A DNA stretch of 64,000 nt from contig NZ_BPRC01000001.1 in NCBI RefSeq assembly GCF_022179725.1, forward strand, positions 248,001-312,000. The letters run 5' to 3'. Of the stretch, positions 45,499 to 53,466 are shown one piece after another; position 1 is the first letter of the stretch, and each line of letters begins with the position of its first letter. Below the pieces are notes generated by a model. That model saw only the letters and a program-made list of their open reading frames with translations. It did no database searches and was not told where the DNA came from. The DNA comes from Methylorubrum aminovorans. Lineage in GTDB: Bacteria > Pseudomonadota > Alphaproteobacteria > Rhizobiales > Beijerinckiaceae. The translations under genes and the position numbers were made by a program.

Positions 45499-47094
45499 AT
45501 GCCGATGCCCACCTCCGACGGTGACCAGAGTCGGTTGAACGAAAGACGGCCGCCGCCGATCGGCCGGCTGCGGTCCAGCGTGGTGCGATTCTTCCGCTCC
45601 TCGCGGACGTGGATCGACCTGGGCGTCCTTGCGCCGATCGGCATGCTGGTGCTTTCGGCCATCATGCTGCTCGACCTGCGGCGCGACGCTTGGGACAAGG
45701 CCGAGCGGACCTCGAAGAACCTGCTTCAGGTGATCGAGCGTGACATCGCGCGCAACGTCGAAATCATCGACCTCTCTCTGCAAGCTGCCATCAGCAACCT
45801 TAAGTCGCCCGGCGTCGCGGAGGCCGATCCAGCCCTCCGCCAGCTCGTGCTCTTCGATCGTGCCACGACGGCGCGTGACATGGGAGTGATGCTCATCGTC
45901 AACGAGAACGGCGACAGCATCATCGACTCGAATGCCGTGCCGGCTCGCTCCCTCAACAATGCCGACCGCGGCTACTTTCAAATTCACAAGGCGCGCGCCG
46001 ATCTCGGGCTCCATATCAGCCCGCCGGTGACGTCGCGCCTGCTCGGCGTCCCGGTGATCGTGCTGAGCCGCCGGATCGACAAGCCCGACGGGTCTTTCGG
46101 CGGTGTGGTGCAGGCGAGCCTGAGGCTCTCCTATTTCAGCAACCTCGTCGATCAGATTGCGCTCGGGCAGGAGGGGGGCATCAACCTCTACCTGAGCGAT
46201 GGCACGCGCCTGATGCGCTATCCCGCCGGGCCATCCGATGTTGGAGCGAATCTTGCCGAAACGCCGACGTTCAAGCGGTATCTCGCCGAGCGGAGCGGCA
46301 GCTTCACCGGCGTGTCCGTCCGCGACGGCATCGAGCGCTACTACGCGTTCACGCAAGTCGGAGACCTGCCGCTCATCCTCAATGTCTCGCTTGGAACGCG
46401 TGAGATCGTGGCGGAATGGCAGGCCAAGGCGACGGTGATCGGCCTTGCCATGCTCGTCCTATGCGGGCTGACCGTGTCGCTCTCGCTCCTGTTAGGACGG
46501 GAACTCGGCCGCAGGGCGACGATGCAGGCCGAGTTGGCCAAGCTCGCACGGACCGACAATCTGACCGGGCTGGCGAACCGACGCCATTTCGAGGAGGCAT
46601 TCGAGCAGGCGTCGCGAGCGTCGGCACGCACGGGTCGGCCGCTGTCGCTGCTCGTCATCGATGCCGATCACTTCAAAAATTACAACGACCGCTTCGGCCA
46701 CGCGATCGGGGACGCTGTCCTCAGGGGGCTGGCGGACGCCCTGAGGCTGAGCGCGCGCCGGCCGAATGATCTCGCGGCCCGCGTCGGTGGGGAGGAGTTC
46801 GCGATCCTGTTGCCCGAGACCGACCGGGAGGGCGCGTTGCAGGTCGCGGCAGCGATCCACAGGGCCACGGCCGCGCTCACCCTGCCGTCCGCCGGGATCG
46901 AACCGGGCTCCGTGAGCGTGAGCATCGGCCTGGCCGTGAGTTCGGCGGGCCGTGCGGCGGCAGAACTCTATCGCCGGGCCGACGCCGCGCTCTACGAGGC
47001 CAAGAGCGGCGGCCGCAATCAGACCCAGTGTGCTCCCAACGAGGCGAGCCTCCACGTGCCCGAACGGGCAAGCGCCCGGCTCGCCACCTCGTGA
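45499..47094 (+). CDS. Membrane diguanylate cyclase with Cache-type sensor
   Basis: The 531-residue protein has a TM segment near residues 40-58. A periplasmic region of about 260 residues follows (dCache-like, with the pattern N-N-A-D-R-G-Y-F-Q-I-H), then a second TM near residues 310-335. The C-terminal GGDEF domain includes D-N-L-T-G-L-A-N-R-R-H-F, the active site in A-A-R-V-G-G-E-E-F-A-I-L-L (GGEEF) and D-A-A-L-Y-E-A-K. It should make cyclic di-GMP in response to a periplasmic ligand. The I-site RxxD is not seen at its normal place. ATG 45499 is used; the open frame upstream starts only with TTG. Confidence 0.92.
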   Translation: MPMPTSDGDQSRLNERRPPPIGRLRSSVVRFFRSSRTWIDLGVLAPIGMLVLSAIMLLDLRRDAWDKAERTSKNLLQVIERDIARNVEIIDLSLQAAISNLKSPGVAEADPALRQLVLFDRATTARDMGVMLIVNENGDSIIDSNAVPARSLNNADRGYFQIHKARADLGLHISPPVTSRLLGVPVIVLSRRIDKPDGSFGGVVQASLRLSYFSNLVDQIALGQEGGINLYLSDGTRLMRYPAGPSDVGANLAETPTFKRYLAERSGSFTGVSVRDGIERYYAFTQVGDLPLILNVSLGTREIVAEWQAKATVIGLAMLVLCGLTVSLSLLLGRELGRRATMQAELAKLARTDNLTGLANRRHFEEAFEQASRASARTGRPLSLLVIDADHFKNYNDRFGHAIGDAVLRGLADALRLSARRPNDLAARVGGEEFAILLPETDREGALQVAAAIHRATAALTLPSAGIEPGSVSVSIGLAVSSAGRAAAELYRRADAALYEAKSGGRNQTQCAPNEASLHVPERASARLATS

Positions 47095-47151
47095 CCGCTA
47101 CCCGCGCGCCCTAATCGCTGGCGCGCCCGTGAACCAAGAACAAGGCCGTGT

Positions 47152-47571
47152 TCAGGGACAGGGATGGCGGGCGCCGTCATTGCCGAGATAGGTCCCGCTC
47201 CGCGCATCGTAGGAACGGAAGCGGCGGGCGCAGGCCGCGACGGCCTCGGGATCCTGGCCGCCCTGAACCACGACGGGCGCGGCCTGTGCCTGGGAGTTGG
47301 CGAGAGCGCCGCCGAGGATCGCGCCGGCCGCGAGACCCGCCACGCCCGCTCCGACTGCGGCCCCGACTCCGGGCCCCCGGCGATAGCCCCGACCATAGCC
47401 GTAGCGGCGAGGCCCGTAATGGCGATGGCCGTAGCGGCGGTACTGGACGTAGCCGGTCGGCAGATCGCCTCTGATCAGAGCGTCCGCCGGGCTCTGCGGT
47501 ACGGGCGAGGCCGAAGCCGGCGCAACGGCGAGCAGGCCGGCGAAGGCAGCGAGGACAAAGGTCGATTTCAT
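47152..47571 (-). CDS. Secreted BA14K-like protein with glycine zipper
   Basis: The 139-residue product has a signal peptide (cleavage likely after ASA), a Tyr/Arg/Gly-rich stretch, and a Gly/Ala hydrophobic zipper (V-G-A-A-V-G-A-G-V-A-G-L-A-A-G). The C-terminal BA14K pattern is C-A-R-R-F-R-S-Y-D-A-R-S-G-T-Y-L-G-N-D. BA14K proteins are known from Brucella as immunogenic envelope proteins with lectin-like activity. ATG 47569-47571 starts the signal peptide. Confidence 0.85.
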   Translation of the reverse strand: MKSTFVLAAFAGLLAVAPASASPVPQSPADALIRGDLPTGYVQYRRYGHRHYGPRRYGYGRGYRRGPGVGAAVGAGVAGLAAGAILGGALANSQAQAAPVVVQGGQDPEAVAACARRFRSYDARSGTYLGNDGARHPCP

Positions 47572-47725
47572 CAGTCTGGCAGATCCTTGATCGGGGTTGA
47601 GCCGCGTCTCGGAGCAAGAGCGCCGGCCGGTTCGACCGGCCAGCGCTGCTGATAGAACGTGCGAACTGCGCTCCCGCATCCGGCGACGTGTTGTCGCCGA
47701 GGAAGGGCCGGCTCTCGTGGAAGAC

Positions 47726-48631
47726 TCAGTCGCGGACCGTCAGGGGCTTCGGCGCGGCGAGAAGCCCGCCGAGGAAGGCGGCGATGGCACCGAGGATCAG
47801 TGCGATCGAGGCGTAGAGCGCGCCCTGGGTCGCGACCGATTTCGCTGTTCTAGCCGCGTCCTCCGCCTGCTTCTTGGCGCTGGCGAGGGCCTGCTCGTAC
47901 TGCTTTTGATAGTCCTGAACCTGCTGGCGCGCCTGATCGACCGGGATGTTCTGCGCCTTGGCGAGGGCGTCCGCAGCGCGTGCTTCGGCCTGCTGCTTGT
48001 CGGCGGCGTCGCCGGAAAGCAGCGCGCGCATGGCGGAGACGGCGGCGTCGCGGGCGGCCTGCGGGTCCTGGCCTGCGGCTTGATCCTTCACTCGCCGCTC
48101 GATCTGGTCGAGGGGGTTCGGGATCTTGGTCAGGGAGGGAGCGGCGGCCTGCGCCGCGGTCTGAACCGTACCGCCGACGAGGTTGCCGGCCCCGCCCAGG
48201 GCCGAGCCGACCGTGCTGACGGCGCTGCCGACGACGCCGCTGGCCGCCGAGGTCAGCAGGTAGAGGACCACGAGGGTGGTGACGACCCAGGATACGAGAC
48301 CGTGCAGCCCGGCGATCCCGCGCAGGGGCTTGCCCGAGAGACGCCCGGCGATGAGGCCGCCGATCAGCGAGGCGACGATGCCGGAGCCCACGAACCACGC
48401 CCCGGCCCCGAGCGAGAAGGTCGACGCGGTCGGGTTCTCGGCCGTGTCGAGGCTCACCGAGGCGAGGCCGACGGCCACGCCCGCGAGGTTGATGACGACC
48501 TGAGCCACCAGCGCCGTCGCGGCGCCGGCGAAGACGGCTCCCCAGGAGACCTGATTGAGGGCGACGGTCTCGTGGGCGACGGAACGCGTGCTGCCGAGGG
48601 GCGAGGGTTCGAAGCCGGAAGGATACGTCAC
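47726..48631 (-). CDS. Membrane protein of unknown function, 301 residues
   Basis: The protein has hydrophobic segments near residues 30-60, 73-95 and 110-135. A long Ala/Gln/Lys-rich helical part (about residues 175-265, probably coiled coil) follows, and a final membrane helix near the C-terminus (A-S-I-A-L-I-L-G-A-I-A-A-F-L-G-G-L-L). No family was recognised beyond its similarity in composition to stress-linked membrane proteins. It lies 85 bases downstream of the CsbD-like gene on the same strand. Confidence 0.75.
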   Translation of the reverse strand: MTYPSGFEPSPLGSTRSVAHETVALNQVSWGAVFAGAATALVAQVVINLAGVAVGLASVSLDTAENPTASTFSLGAGAWFVGSGIVASLIGGLIAGRLSGKPLRGIAGLHGLVSWVVTTLVVLYLLTSAASGVVGSAVSTVGSALGGAGNLVGGTVQTAAQAAAPSLTKIPNPLDQIERRVKDQAAGQDPQAARDAAVSAMRALLSGDAADKQQAEARAADALAKAQNIPVDQARQQVQDYQKQYEQALASAKKQAEDAARTAKSVATQGALYASIALILGAIAAFLGGLLAAPKPLTVRD

Positions 48632-48716
48632 GCTGCTACTCCTGATCTCGGGCCGTCGGCCTCAAGGCCGTCGATCTTTGAGCCGTCGGGCTCGGGCCAT
48701 TCGGATGGATTGAGCC

Positions 48717-49049
48717 TCAGTCGCGCCCGCGCACGAGGAGGCCGAGGCCGAAGCCGATCAGACCGGCAATGAGCAGCGAGGCGTGCGGCCACTCCACCGA
48801 GCGCTCGTGCCCCTCCTGCAGGGTGCGGCGACCGCGGTCATAGAGCTCCTCGGCAGTGTCGTAGGCTTCGTCGGCGACGTGCCGCGCGGCGTCCTTGGCC
48901 TGGCCGTAGACGTTCTCCGCCCGGCCCGCGACCTCGCGCAGACGGCCCTCGGCGGAGTCGCTGCGGGAGCCGGTCAGATCGCCAAAGGCACCCTGCACCT
49001 TGCCGCCCAGTTCCTGGGCGGTACCCGTGATCCTGTTTCCATCGACCAT
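48717..49049 (-). CDS. CsbD-like stress protein with C-terminal membrane helix
   Basis: The 110-residue protein begins with a CsbD-like domain (N-R-I-T-G-T-A-Q-E-L-G-G-K-V-Q-G-A-F-G-D). An amphipathic helix with A-K-D-A-A-R-H-V-A-D-E-A follows, then a C-terminal hydrophobic segment (L-L-I-A-G-L-I-G-F-G-L-G-L-L-V-R-G-R) like that of DUF883/ElaB proteins. The join suggests a membrane-tethered general stress protein. The start ATG is at 49047-49049. Confidence 0.82.
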   Translation of the reverse strand: MVDGNRITGTAQELGGKVQGAFGDLTGSRSDSAEGRLREVAGRAENVYGQAKDAARHVADEAYDTAEELYDRGRRTLQEGHERSVEWPHASLLIAGLIGFGLGLLVRGRD

Positions 49050-49352
49050 GGTCGCGATCCTCGTTGCAAAAAGTTCTGGTCCGGCCGTCTCTCGGTGCGG
49101 AGCCCTGCGCGTTGTCGGCCCTCAGCTTGGCCGAGCCGCGGTGCACGAACGAGTTGCGGACAACGTGGTTCCACCGGCACGACCCGGTTCCGCAGTCACG
49201 ATCGCGCCATGGCCCCACGCACGTTCAACGAGCAGCGGCGCGAGATGTGCCCGTATCGGTGCGCGGTCGTGTTCAAGGACGGTTCAACCGATGCGCCCTA
49301 CTTCACGAGGACCGGCGCGGCGTCCCGCTGCCCGAGTTGTCGGGAGGTCGAC
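49050..49352. other. Divergent region between the CsbD-like and helix-hairpin-helix genes
   Basis: These 303 bases hold no firm gene. A plus-strand frame from ATG 49209 runs in frame into the next gene and reads a short Cys-containing stretch (M-C-P-Y-R-C, C-P-S-C), but it lacks a ribosome binding site. Confidence 0.35.
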
Positions 49353-49712
49353 ATGCGTTCCTCATTTTTGCGCACCTTCACGATCCTGGTCGGCCTCGCC
49401 GCCGCCCCCGCCCTGGCGCAAGCGCCGAGCCCGGCCACGCCGCCCACCGCCGGAAAGCCGCCCGCAATGGCGCCTGCCGCGACGCCGCCCGCGACCAAGG
49501 AGGCGAAGCCGGATGCGAAGGCCGAACTCATCGACATCAACTCGGCCAGTGCCGAGGAGCTGAGCCAGCTCAAAGGGATCGGCGAGGCGCGCTCCGCGGC
49601 GATCGTGAAGGGCCGTCCCTACCGGGGCAAGGACGAGCTGGTCCGCAAGAAGATCCTGCCGGAATCGGTCTATGCCGGTATCAAGGATCAGATCATCGCC
49701 AAACAGAAATAG
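49353..49712 (+). CDS. Exported helix-hairpin-helix (ComEA-type) protein
   Basis: The 119-residue protein has a signal peptide (cleavage likely after ALAQ) and a Pro/Ala-rich linker. The C-terminal helix-hairpin-helix is I-D-I-N-S-A-S-A-E-E-L-S-Q-L-K-G-I-G-E-A-R-S, the pattern of the ComEA DNA-binding domain. It could bind DNA in the periplasm, for example during uptake. ATG 49353 follows GGGAGG at a good distance. Confidence 0.88.
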   Translation: MRSSFLRTFTILVGLAAAPALAQAPSPATPPTAGKPPAMAPAATPPATKEAKPDAKAELIDINSASAEELSQLKGIGEARSAAIVKGRPYRGKDELVRKKILPESVYAGIKDQIIAKQK

Positions 49713-49811
49713 TGTTTCGCGCCTCCGATCTCTGGGGGCGGGCCTATCGGGACGGCGCGCGCGATGCTACGCGCCGCCGGACCCGATCTTCGAACGGCCC
49801 CGAACCCCTCC

Positions 49812-50441
49812 ATGTCCGCCGCCCCTTCTCGGATCCGCCTGCACCAGGGTGACCTGCCGCCCGATTTCGCGCCCGATGCGGCCATCGCCATCGATACCGA
49901 GACACTGGGGCTCAATCCGCACCGCGACCGGCTCTGCGTCGTTCAGGTCTCCCGCGGCGACGGCAGTGCCGACGTCGTACAGATCCGCCCTGGCGATCCG
50001 GTGCCCGAGCGGCTCGCGACCGTCCTCGCCGACCCGAAGGTCGTCAAGATCTTCCACTTCGCCCGGTTCGATCTCGCCGTGCTGTTCAAGGCGTTCGGCG
50101 TGATGCCGACGCCGATCTACTGCACCAAGGTCGCCTCCAAGCTCGCCCGCACCTATACCGACCGACACGGCCTCAAGGACGTGGTGCGCGAACTCGTCGG
50201 CGTCGATCTCTCCAAGCAGCAGCAATCCTCCGATTGGGGCGCCGAGGCTCTGAGCCAGGCGCAGATCGACTATGCGGCCTCCGACGTGCTCTACCTGCAC
50301 GCCGCCCGCGAGCGGCTCGACACGATGCTCGCCCGCGAGGGACGCACGGAGATGGCGCGGGCCTGTTTCGACTTCCTGCCGACGCGGGCCAAGCTCGATC
50401 TCGCCGGATGGCCGGAGGTCGACATCTTCGCCCACGCCTGA
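49812..50441 (+). CDS. RNase D-like 3'-5' exonuclease
   Basis: The 209-residue protein is a single DEDDy exonuclease domain: Exo I A-I-D-T-E-T-L-G-L, Exo II H-F-A-R-F-D-L-A-V-L and Exo III Y-A-A-S-D-V-L-Y-L. It lacks the HRDC domains of full RNase D, as is common in the short alphaproteobacterial form. It probably trims RNA 3' ends. ATG 49812 is preferred to 49764. Confidence 0.9.
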   Translation: MSAAPSRIRLHQGDLPPDFAPDAAIAIDTETLGLNPHRDRLCVVQVSRGDGSADVVQIRPGDPVPERLATVLADPKVVKIFHFARFDLAVLFKAFGVMPTPIYCTKVASKLARTYTDRHGLKDVVRELVGVDLSKQQQSSDWGAEALSQAQIDYAASDVLYLHAARERLDTMLAREGRTEMARACFDFLPTRAKLDLAGWPEVDIFAHA

Positions 50442-50706
50442 GTTGCGCGCGGCGAAGGTCTGCCGCGCTTCCTCAAAGAACAGCGCGGCCGTCGAGGCGA
50501 CGTGAGATCGACGCCGGCAGCGATGCCGGCCGGCCACGCTCCTGCGGAAGAGTGCCGAGACGCGGCATCCCGCGCCGCTTTCGGTGCGGGGGCGCACGCG
50601 ACCGCCGTTGATCATTTGTCGAAGACGAGGCCATAACTTCGCCACCGCACCGGAGCATCCGGCCGGTAGTGCGCGACCGCGAACGCGCCGACCCTTCAGG
50701 AACGCG

Positions 50707-51468
50707 ATGCAGGCGGCCGACACCATCCAGACGGAGACGGATCTCCTCGCGCTCGCCGCGAACGAGAACGCGCGTCGCAGGCGGGCGCACGGGCGGGCGC
50801 GCCGTCACAGCGCGCAGGTGCGCACCCTGCGACGGGTCATCCCCATCGCCGCTGGCCTCGCCATGCTGGGCCTTGCGGGCATCGTGCTGTGGGGCCCGCT
50901 CTCGGGCAGCATCCCTAACGTCTCCATCGGCCCGATCAGCGTCTCGGGCACCAAGGTGACGATGGAGAACCCGCGCCTGTCCGGCTTCCGCAAGGGCGAG
51001 CGCGGCTACGAGGTGGTCGCCGACGCCGCGCAGCAGGACGTGCGCAAGCCCAGCATCATCGAGTTGCAGGCCATGAAGGGCCACGTCGCCACCGACGACA
51101 AGGGCGGCCGGGCCTACCTCCAGGCCCAGGGCGGCGTGTTCGATTCCACCCGCGAATCGCTCAACCTCGAGAACGACATCCGTCTCTGGACCGACAAGGG
51201 CGAGGAGGTTCGGCTCTCGGTCGCCACCGTCGATTTCAAGACCGGCAGTCTGCGCTCCTCCAAGGCCGTCACCGTGACCGTCCCATCGGGCTCCATCGTC
51301 GCCGACAGCCTCGACGTGGTCGAGAGCGGCCGGGTCGTTTCCTTCGTCGGTCGCGTCCACGCCGTGTTCCACGGCGACGAGGCCGACGACAAGGAGACCG
51401 GTGCCAAGATCGCCCTGCGGACGGATCCCGAGCGCATTCACACCTCCGCGGCGGAACCCACGCGATGA
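50707..51468 (+). CDS. lptC: LPS export periplasmic protein LptC
   Basis: The 253-residue protein has an Arg-rich cytoplasmic head (R-R-R-R-A-H-G-R-A-R-R), a TM anchor (I-A-A-G-L-A-M-L-G-L-A-G-I-V-L) and a periplasmic LptC beta-jellyroll (G-Y-E-V-V-A-D-A-A, V-F-D-S-T-R-E-S-L-N-L). It bridges the inner-membrane LptBFG complex to LptA. It overlaps lptA by ATGA. ATG 50707 is used; the frame upstream reads unlikely sequence. Confidence 0.92.
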   Translation: MQAADTIQTETDLLALAANENARRRRAHGRARRHSAQVRTLRRVIPIAAGLAMLGLAGIVLWGPLSGSIPNVSIGPISVSGTKVTMENPRLSGFRKGERGYEVVADAAQQDVRKPSIIELQAMKGHVATDDKGGRAYLQAQGGVFDSTRESLNLENDIRLWTDKGEEVRLSVATVDFKTGSLRSSKAVTVTVPSGSIVADSLDVVESGRVVSFVGRVHAVFHGDEADDKETGAKIALRTDPERIHTSAAEPTR

Positions 51469-52202
51469 CGGCGCGTCTCGCCCCGGCGCTCGCCGTCGGC
51501 CTTGCTCTTCTCCTCGCCCTGCCTGCCGCCGCAGCGCAGGCGCGGGAAACCGTCAAGGAGACTCCGAAGGAAAAGTCCGCGCCGCTCGGCACCGTCGGCG
51601 GCGGCAAGGGGCCGATCAAGATCGACGCCGACCGACTCGACGTGTTCGACAAGGAGAACAAGGCGATCTTCGCCGGCAATGTCGTGGCCGTGCAGGGCGA
51701 GAGCACGATCCGCTGCTCGGCCATGACGGTCCATTACAAGCGCGACAAGGACAAAGACCCGAACAAGGCCGCGACGAAGACAGAGGCCGAGGCGGCCGAG
51801 GACGCGAAGGCCAAGGCGGCGATGGGTGGCAGCGGCATCCGCAAGGTCGAGTGCGCCGGCCCCGTCACCGTGGCGCAGAAGGATCAGGTGGCCACCGGCG
51901 ACAACGCGGTGTTCGATCAGGAGGCCAAGCGCATTGTGCTGACCGGCAACGTCGTGCTCAGCCAATGCCAGAACGTCACCCGCGGCTCGCGGCTCGTCTA
52001 CGACATGGCGACCGGCCGGGCGAACATGGACCCGGTGGCGGGCGGGCGCGTCTCGGCGATGTTCGTGCCCGGCGAGGGCGGTGAGAAGGGCGGGCAGGCC
52101 GGTGGGCAGCCGAAGGGCTGCACCCAGCCGGCCATCACGGCCAAGCCCGGCCCCAAGGCTGCCGACAAGCCGGCCGCGAAGACGCGGGCGCAGGCGAACT
52201 GA
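51465..52202 (+). CDS. lptA: LPS transport periplasmic bridge protein LptA
   Basis: The 245-residue protein has a signal peptide and an OstA-like domain (I-K-I-D-A-D-R-L-D-V-F-D, A-I-F-A-G-N-V-V-A-V-Q-G, V-L-T-G-N-V-V-L-S-Q-C-Q-N). A Lys/Ala/Glu-rich insertion (about residues 92-122) is not common in the family, and the tail is Pro/Lys/Ala-rich. It carries LPS across the periplasm. Confidence 0.92.
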   Translation: MTARLAPALAVGLALLLALPAAAAQARETVKETPKEKSAPLGTVGGGKGPIKIDADRLDVFDKENKAIFAGNVVAVQGESTIRCSAMTVHYKRDKDKDPNKAATKTEAEAAEDAKAKAAMGGSGIRKVECAGPVTVAQKDQVATGDNAVFDQEAKRIVLTGNVVLSQCQNVTRGSRLVYDMATGRANMDPVAGGRVSAMFVPGEGGEKGGQAGGQPKGCTQPAITAKPGPKAADKPAAKTRAQAN

Positions 52203-52204
52203 CC

Positions 52205-53089
52205 GTGGCGGAAGCCGGGATGCCTGCGGGCGTGCCGCTGCGGGCGGTCGCCGAGCCGAGGCCGGCGGGCCGCGGCCGCAAGGGTTCGTGGATCGGCCGT
52301 CTGTTCGGGCGCGGCGGATCGGCGCCGCAGGCTTCACCCGACGCGGCGCTGGCCCAGGGCGGCGGACCGGGCGTGCTGCACGTGAGGGGTCTTCGCAAGA
52401 GCTACGGCGCGCGCACCGTCGTCCACGAGGCGGGGCTGACGGTCCACAACGGTGAGGCGGTGGGGCTGCTCGGGCCGAACGGCGCCGGCAAGACCACGAT
52501 CTTCTACATGATCACCGGCCTCGTGCCGGCCGACCGCGGCTTCATCAGCCTCGACGGCATGGAGATCACCCACCTGCCGATGTACCAGCGCGCCCGGCTC
52601 GGCATCGGCTACCTGCCGCAGGAAGCGTCGATCTTCCGCGGGCTTTCGGTCGAGGACAACATCCGCGCCGTGCTGGAGGTGGCCGAGCCCGACCGCAAGA
52701 CCCGCGAGCGCAAGCTCGATTCCCTGCTCGAAGAGTTCGACATCGCGCGCCTGCGCAAGTCTCCCTCGATCGCGCTCTCGGGTGGCGAGCGTCGCCGCTG
52801 TGAGATTGCCCGGGCGCTTGCCTCCTCGCCGACCTTCATGTTGCTCGACGAGCCGTTTGCCGGCATCGACCCCATTGCGGTGGGGGACATCCAGGATCTG
52901 GTCAAGCATCTGAAGCAGCGCGGCATCGGCGTGCTCATCACCGACCACAACGTCCGCGAGACGCTCGGCCTGATCGACCGCGCCTACATCGCTCATTCCG
53001 GCCGCATCCTCACCGAGGGCACGCCCGAGCAGATCGTAGCCAACGAGGATGCCCGCCGGCTCTATCTCGGCGAGGATTTCCGGCTCTAG
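52205..53089 (+). CDS. lptB: LPS export ABC transporter ATPase LptB
   Basis: The 294-residue ATPase has Walker A GPNGAGKTT, signature LSGGERRRCEIARAL and Walker B M-L-L-D-E-P-F-A-G-I-D. The G-Y-L-P-Q-E-A-S-I-F-R Q-loop is the LptB form. About 57 extra residues, Arg/Gly-rich, precede the family start (V-L-H-V-R-G-L-R-K). The start is GTG 52205, 2 bases after the lptA stop; ATG 52220 is an alternative. Confidence 0.94.
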   Translation: MAEAGMPAGVPLRAVAEPRPAGRGRKGSWIGRLFGRGGSAPQASPDAALAQGGGPGVLHVRGLRKSYGARTVVHEAGLTVHNGEAVGLLGPNGAGKTTIFYMITGLVPADRGFISLDGMEITHLPMYQRARLGIGYLPQEASIFRGLSVEDNIRAVLEVAEPDRKTRERKLDSLLEEFDIARLRKSPSIALSGGERRRCEIARALASSPTFMLLDEPFAGIDPIAVGDIQDLVKHLKQRGIGVLITDHNVRETLGLIDRAYIAHSGRILTEGTPEQIVANEDARRLYLGEDFRL

Positions 53090-53466
53090 ACGACCATCCT
53101 GCACGGTTGAGACCGTCGGGTGCCTCCGATCGATCGCTCTTGCGAAGATCCGGAGACGATAACCACCCCTGAACCAAGCGCCTCGATGCCCAAGTCGCGC
53201 GCAAGGCTTTCTTGATTTTTGAAATGCAATCCGTCGAGCAGAACTCGCGCCCTGCGTGTGGGAGCTTCGCTCTGCCTGAGGGGTGAACGTCTGTGGCAGT
53301 GTTGCCCACCGGGACGGATTTCAGGGCGCGAGGGCGAAACAGACTTTGACGGGCGGATCGGATGGAGCTAGATCTAAACAAAGGAGATGCAAAGAACGTG
53401 CCGATTGAGGCGCGGCTCACGCTCGGGCTGCGATTTATCAACGAATTCTGAGGGTTGGACGTTGAG
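53090..53466. other. Region between lptB and rpoN
   Basis: No gene was recognised in these 377 bases. The last 100 bases before rpoN are poorer in G/C (for example around 53370-53450) and likely contain the rpoN promoter. Confidence 0.4.

Noticed and set aside
49209..49352. Cys-containing N-terminal extension of the helix-hairpin-helix protein
   Set aside because: The ATG at 49353 has a good ribosome binding site and begins a signal peptide, so the upstream part is unlikely to be translated as part of it.
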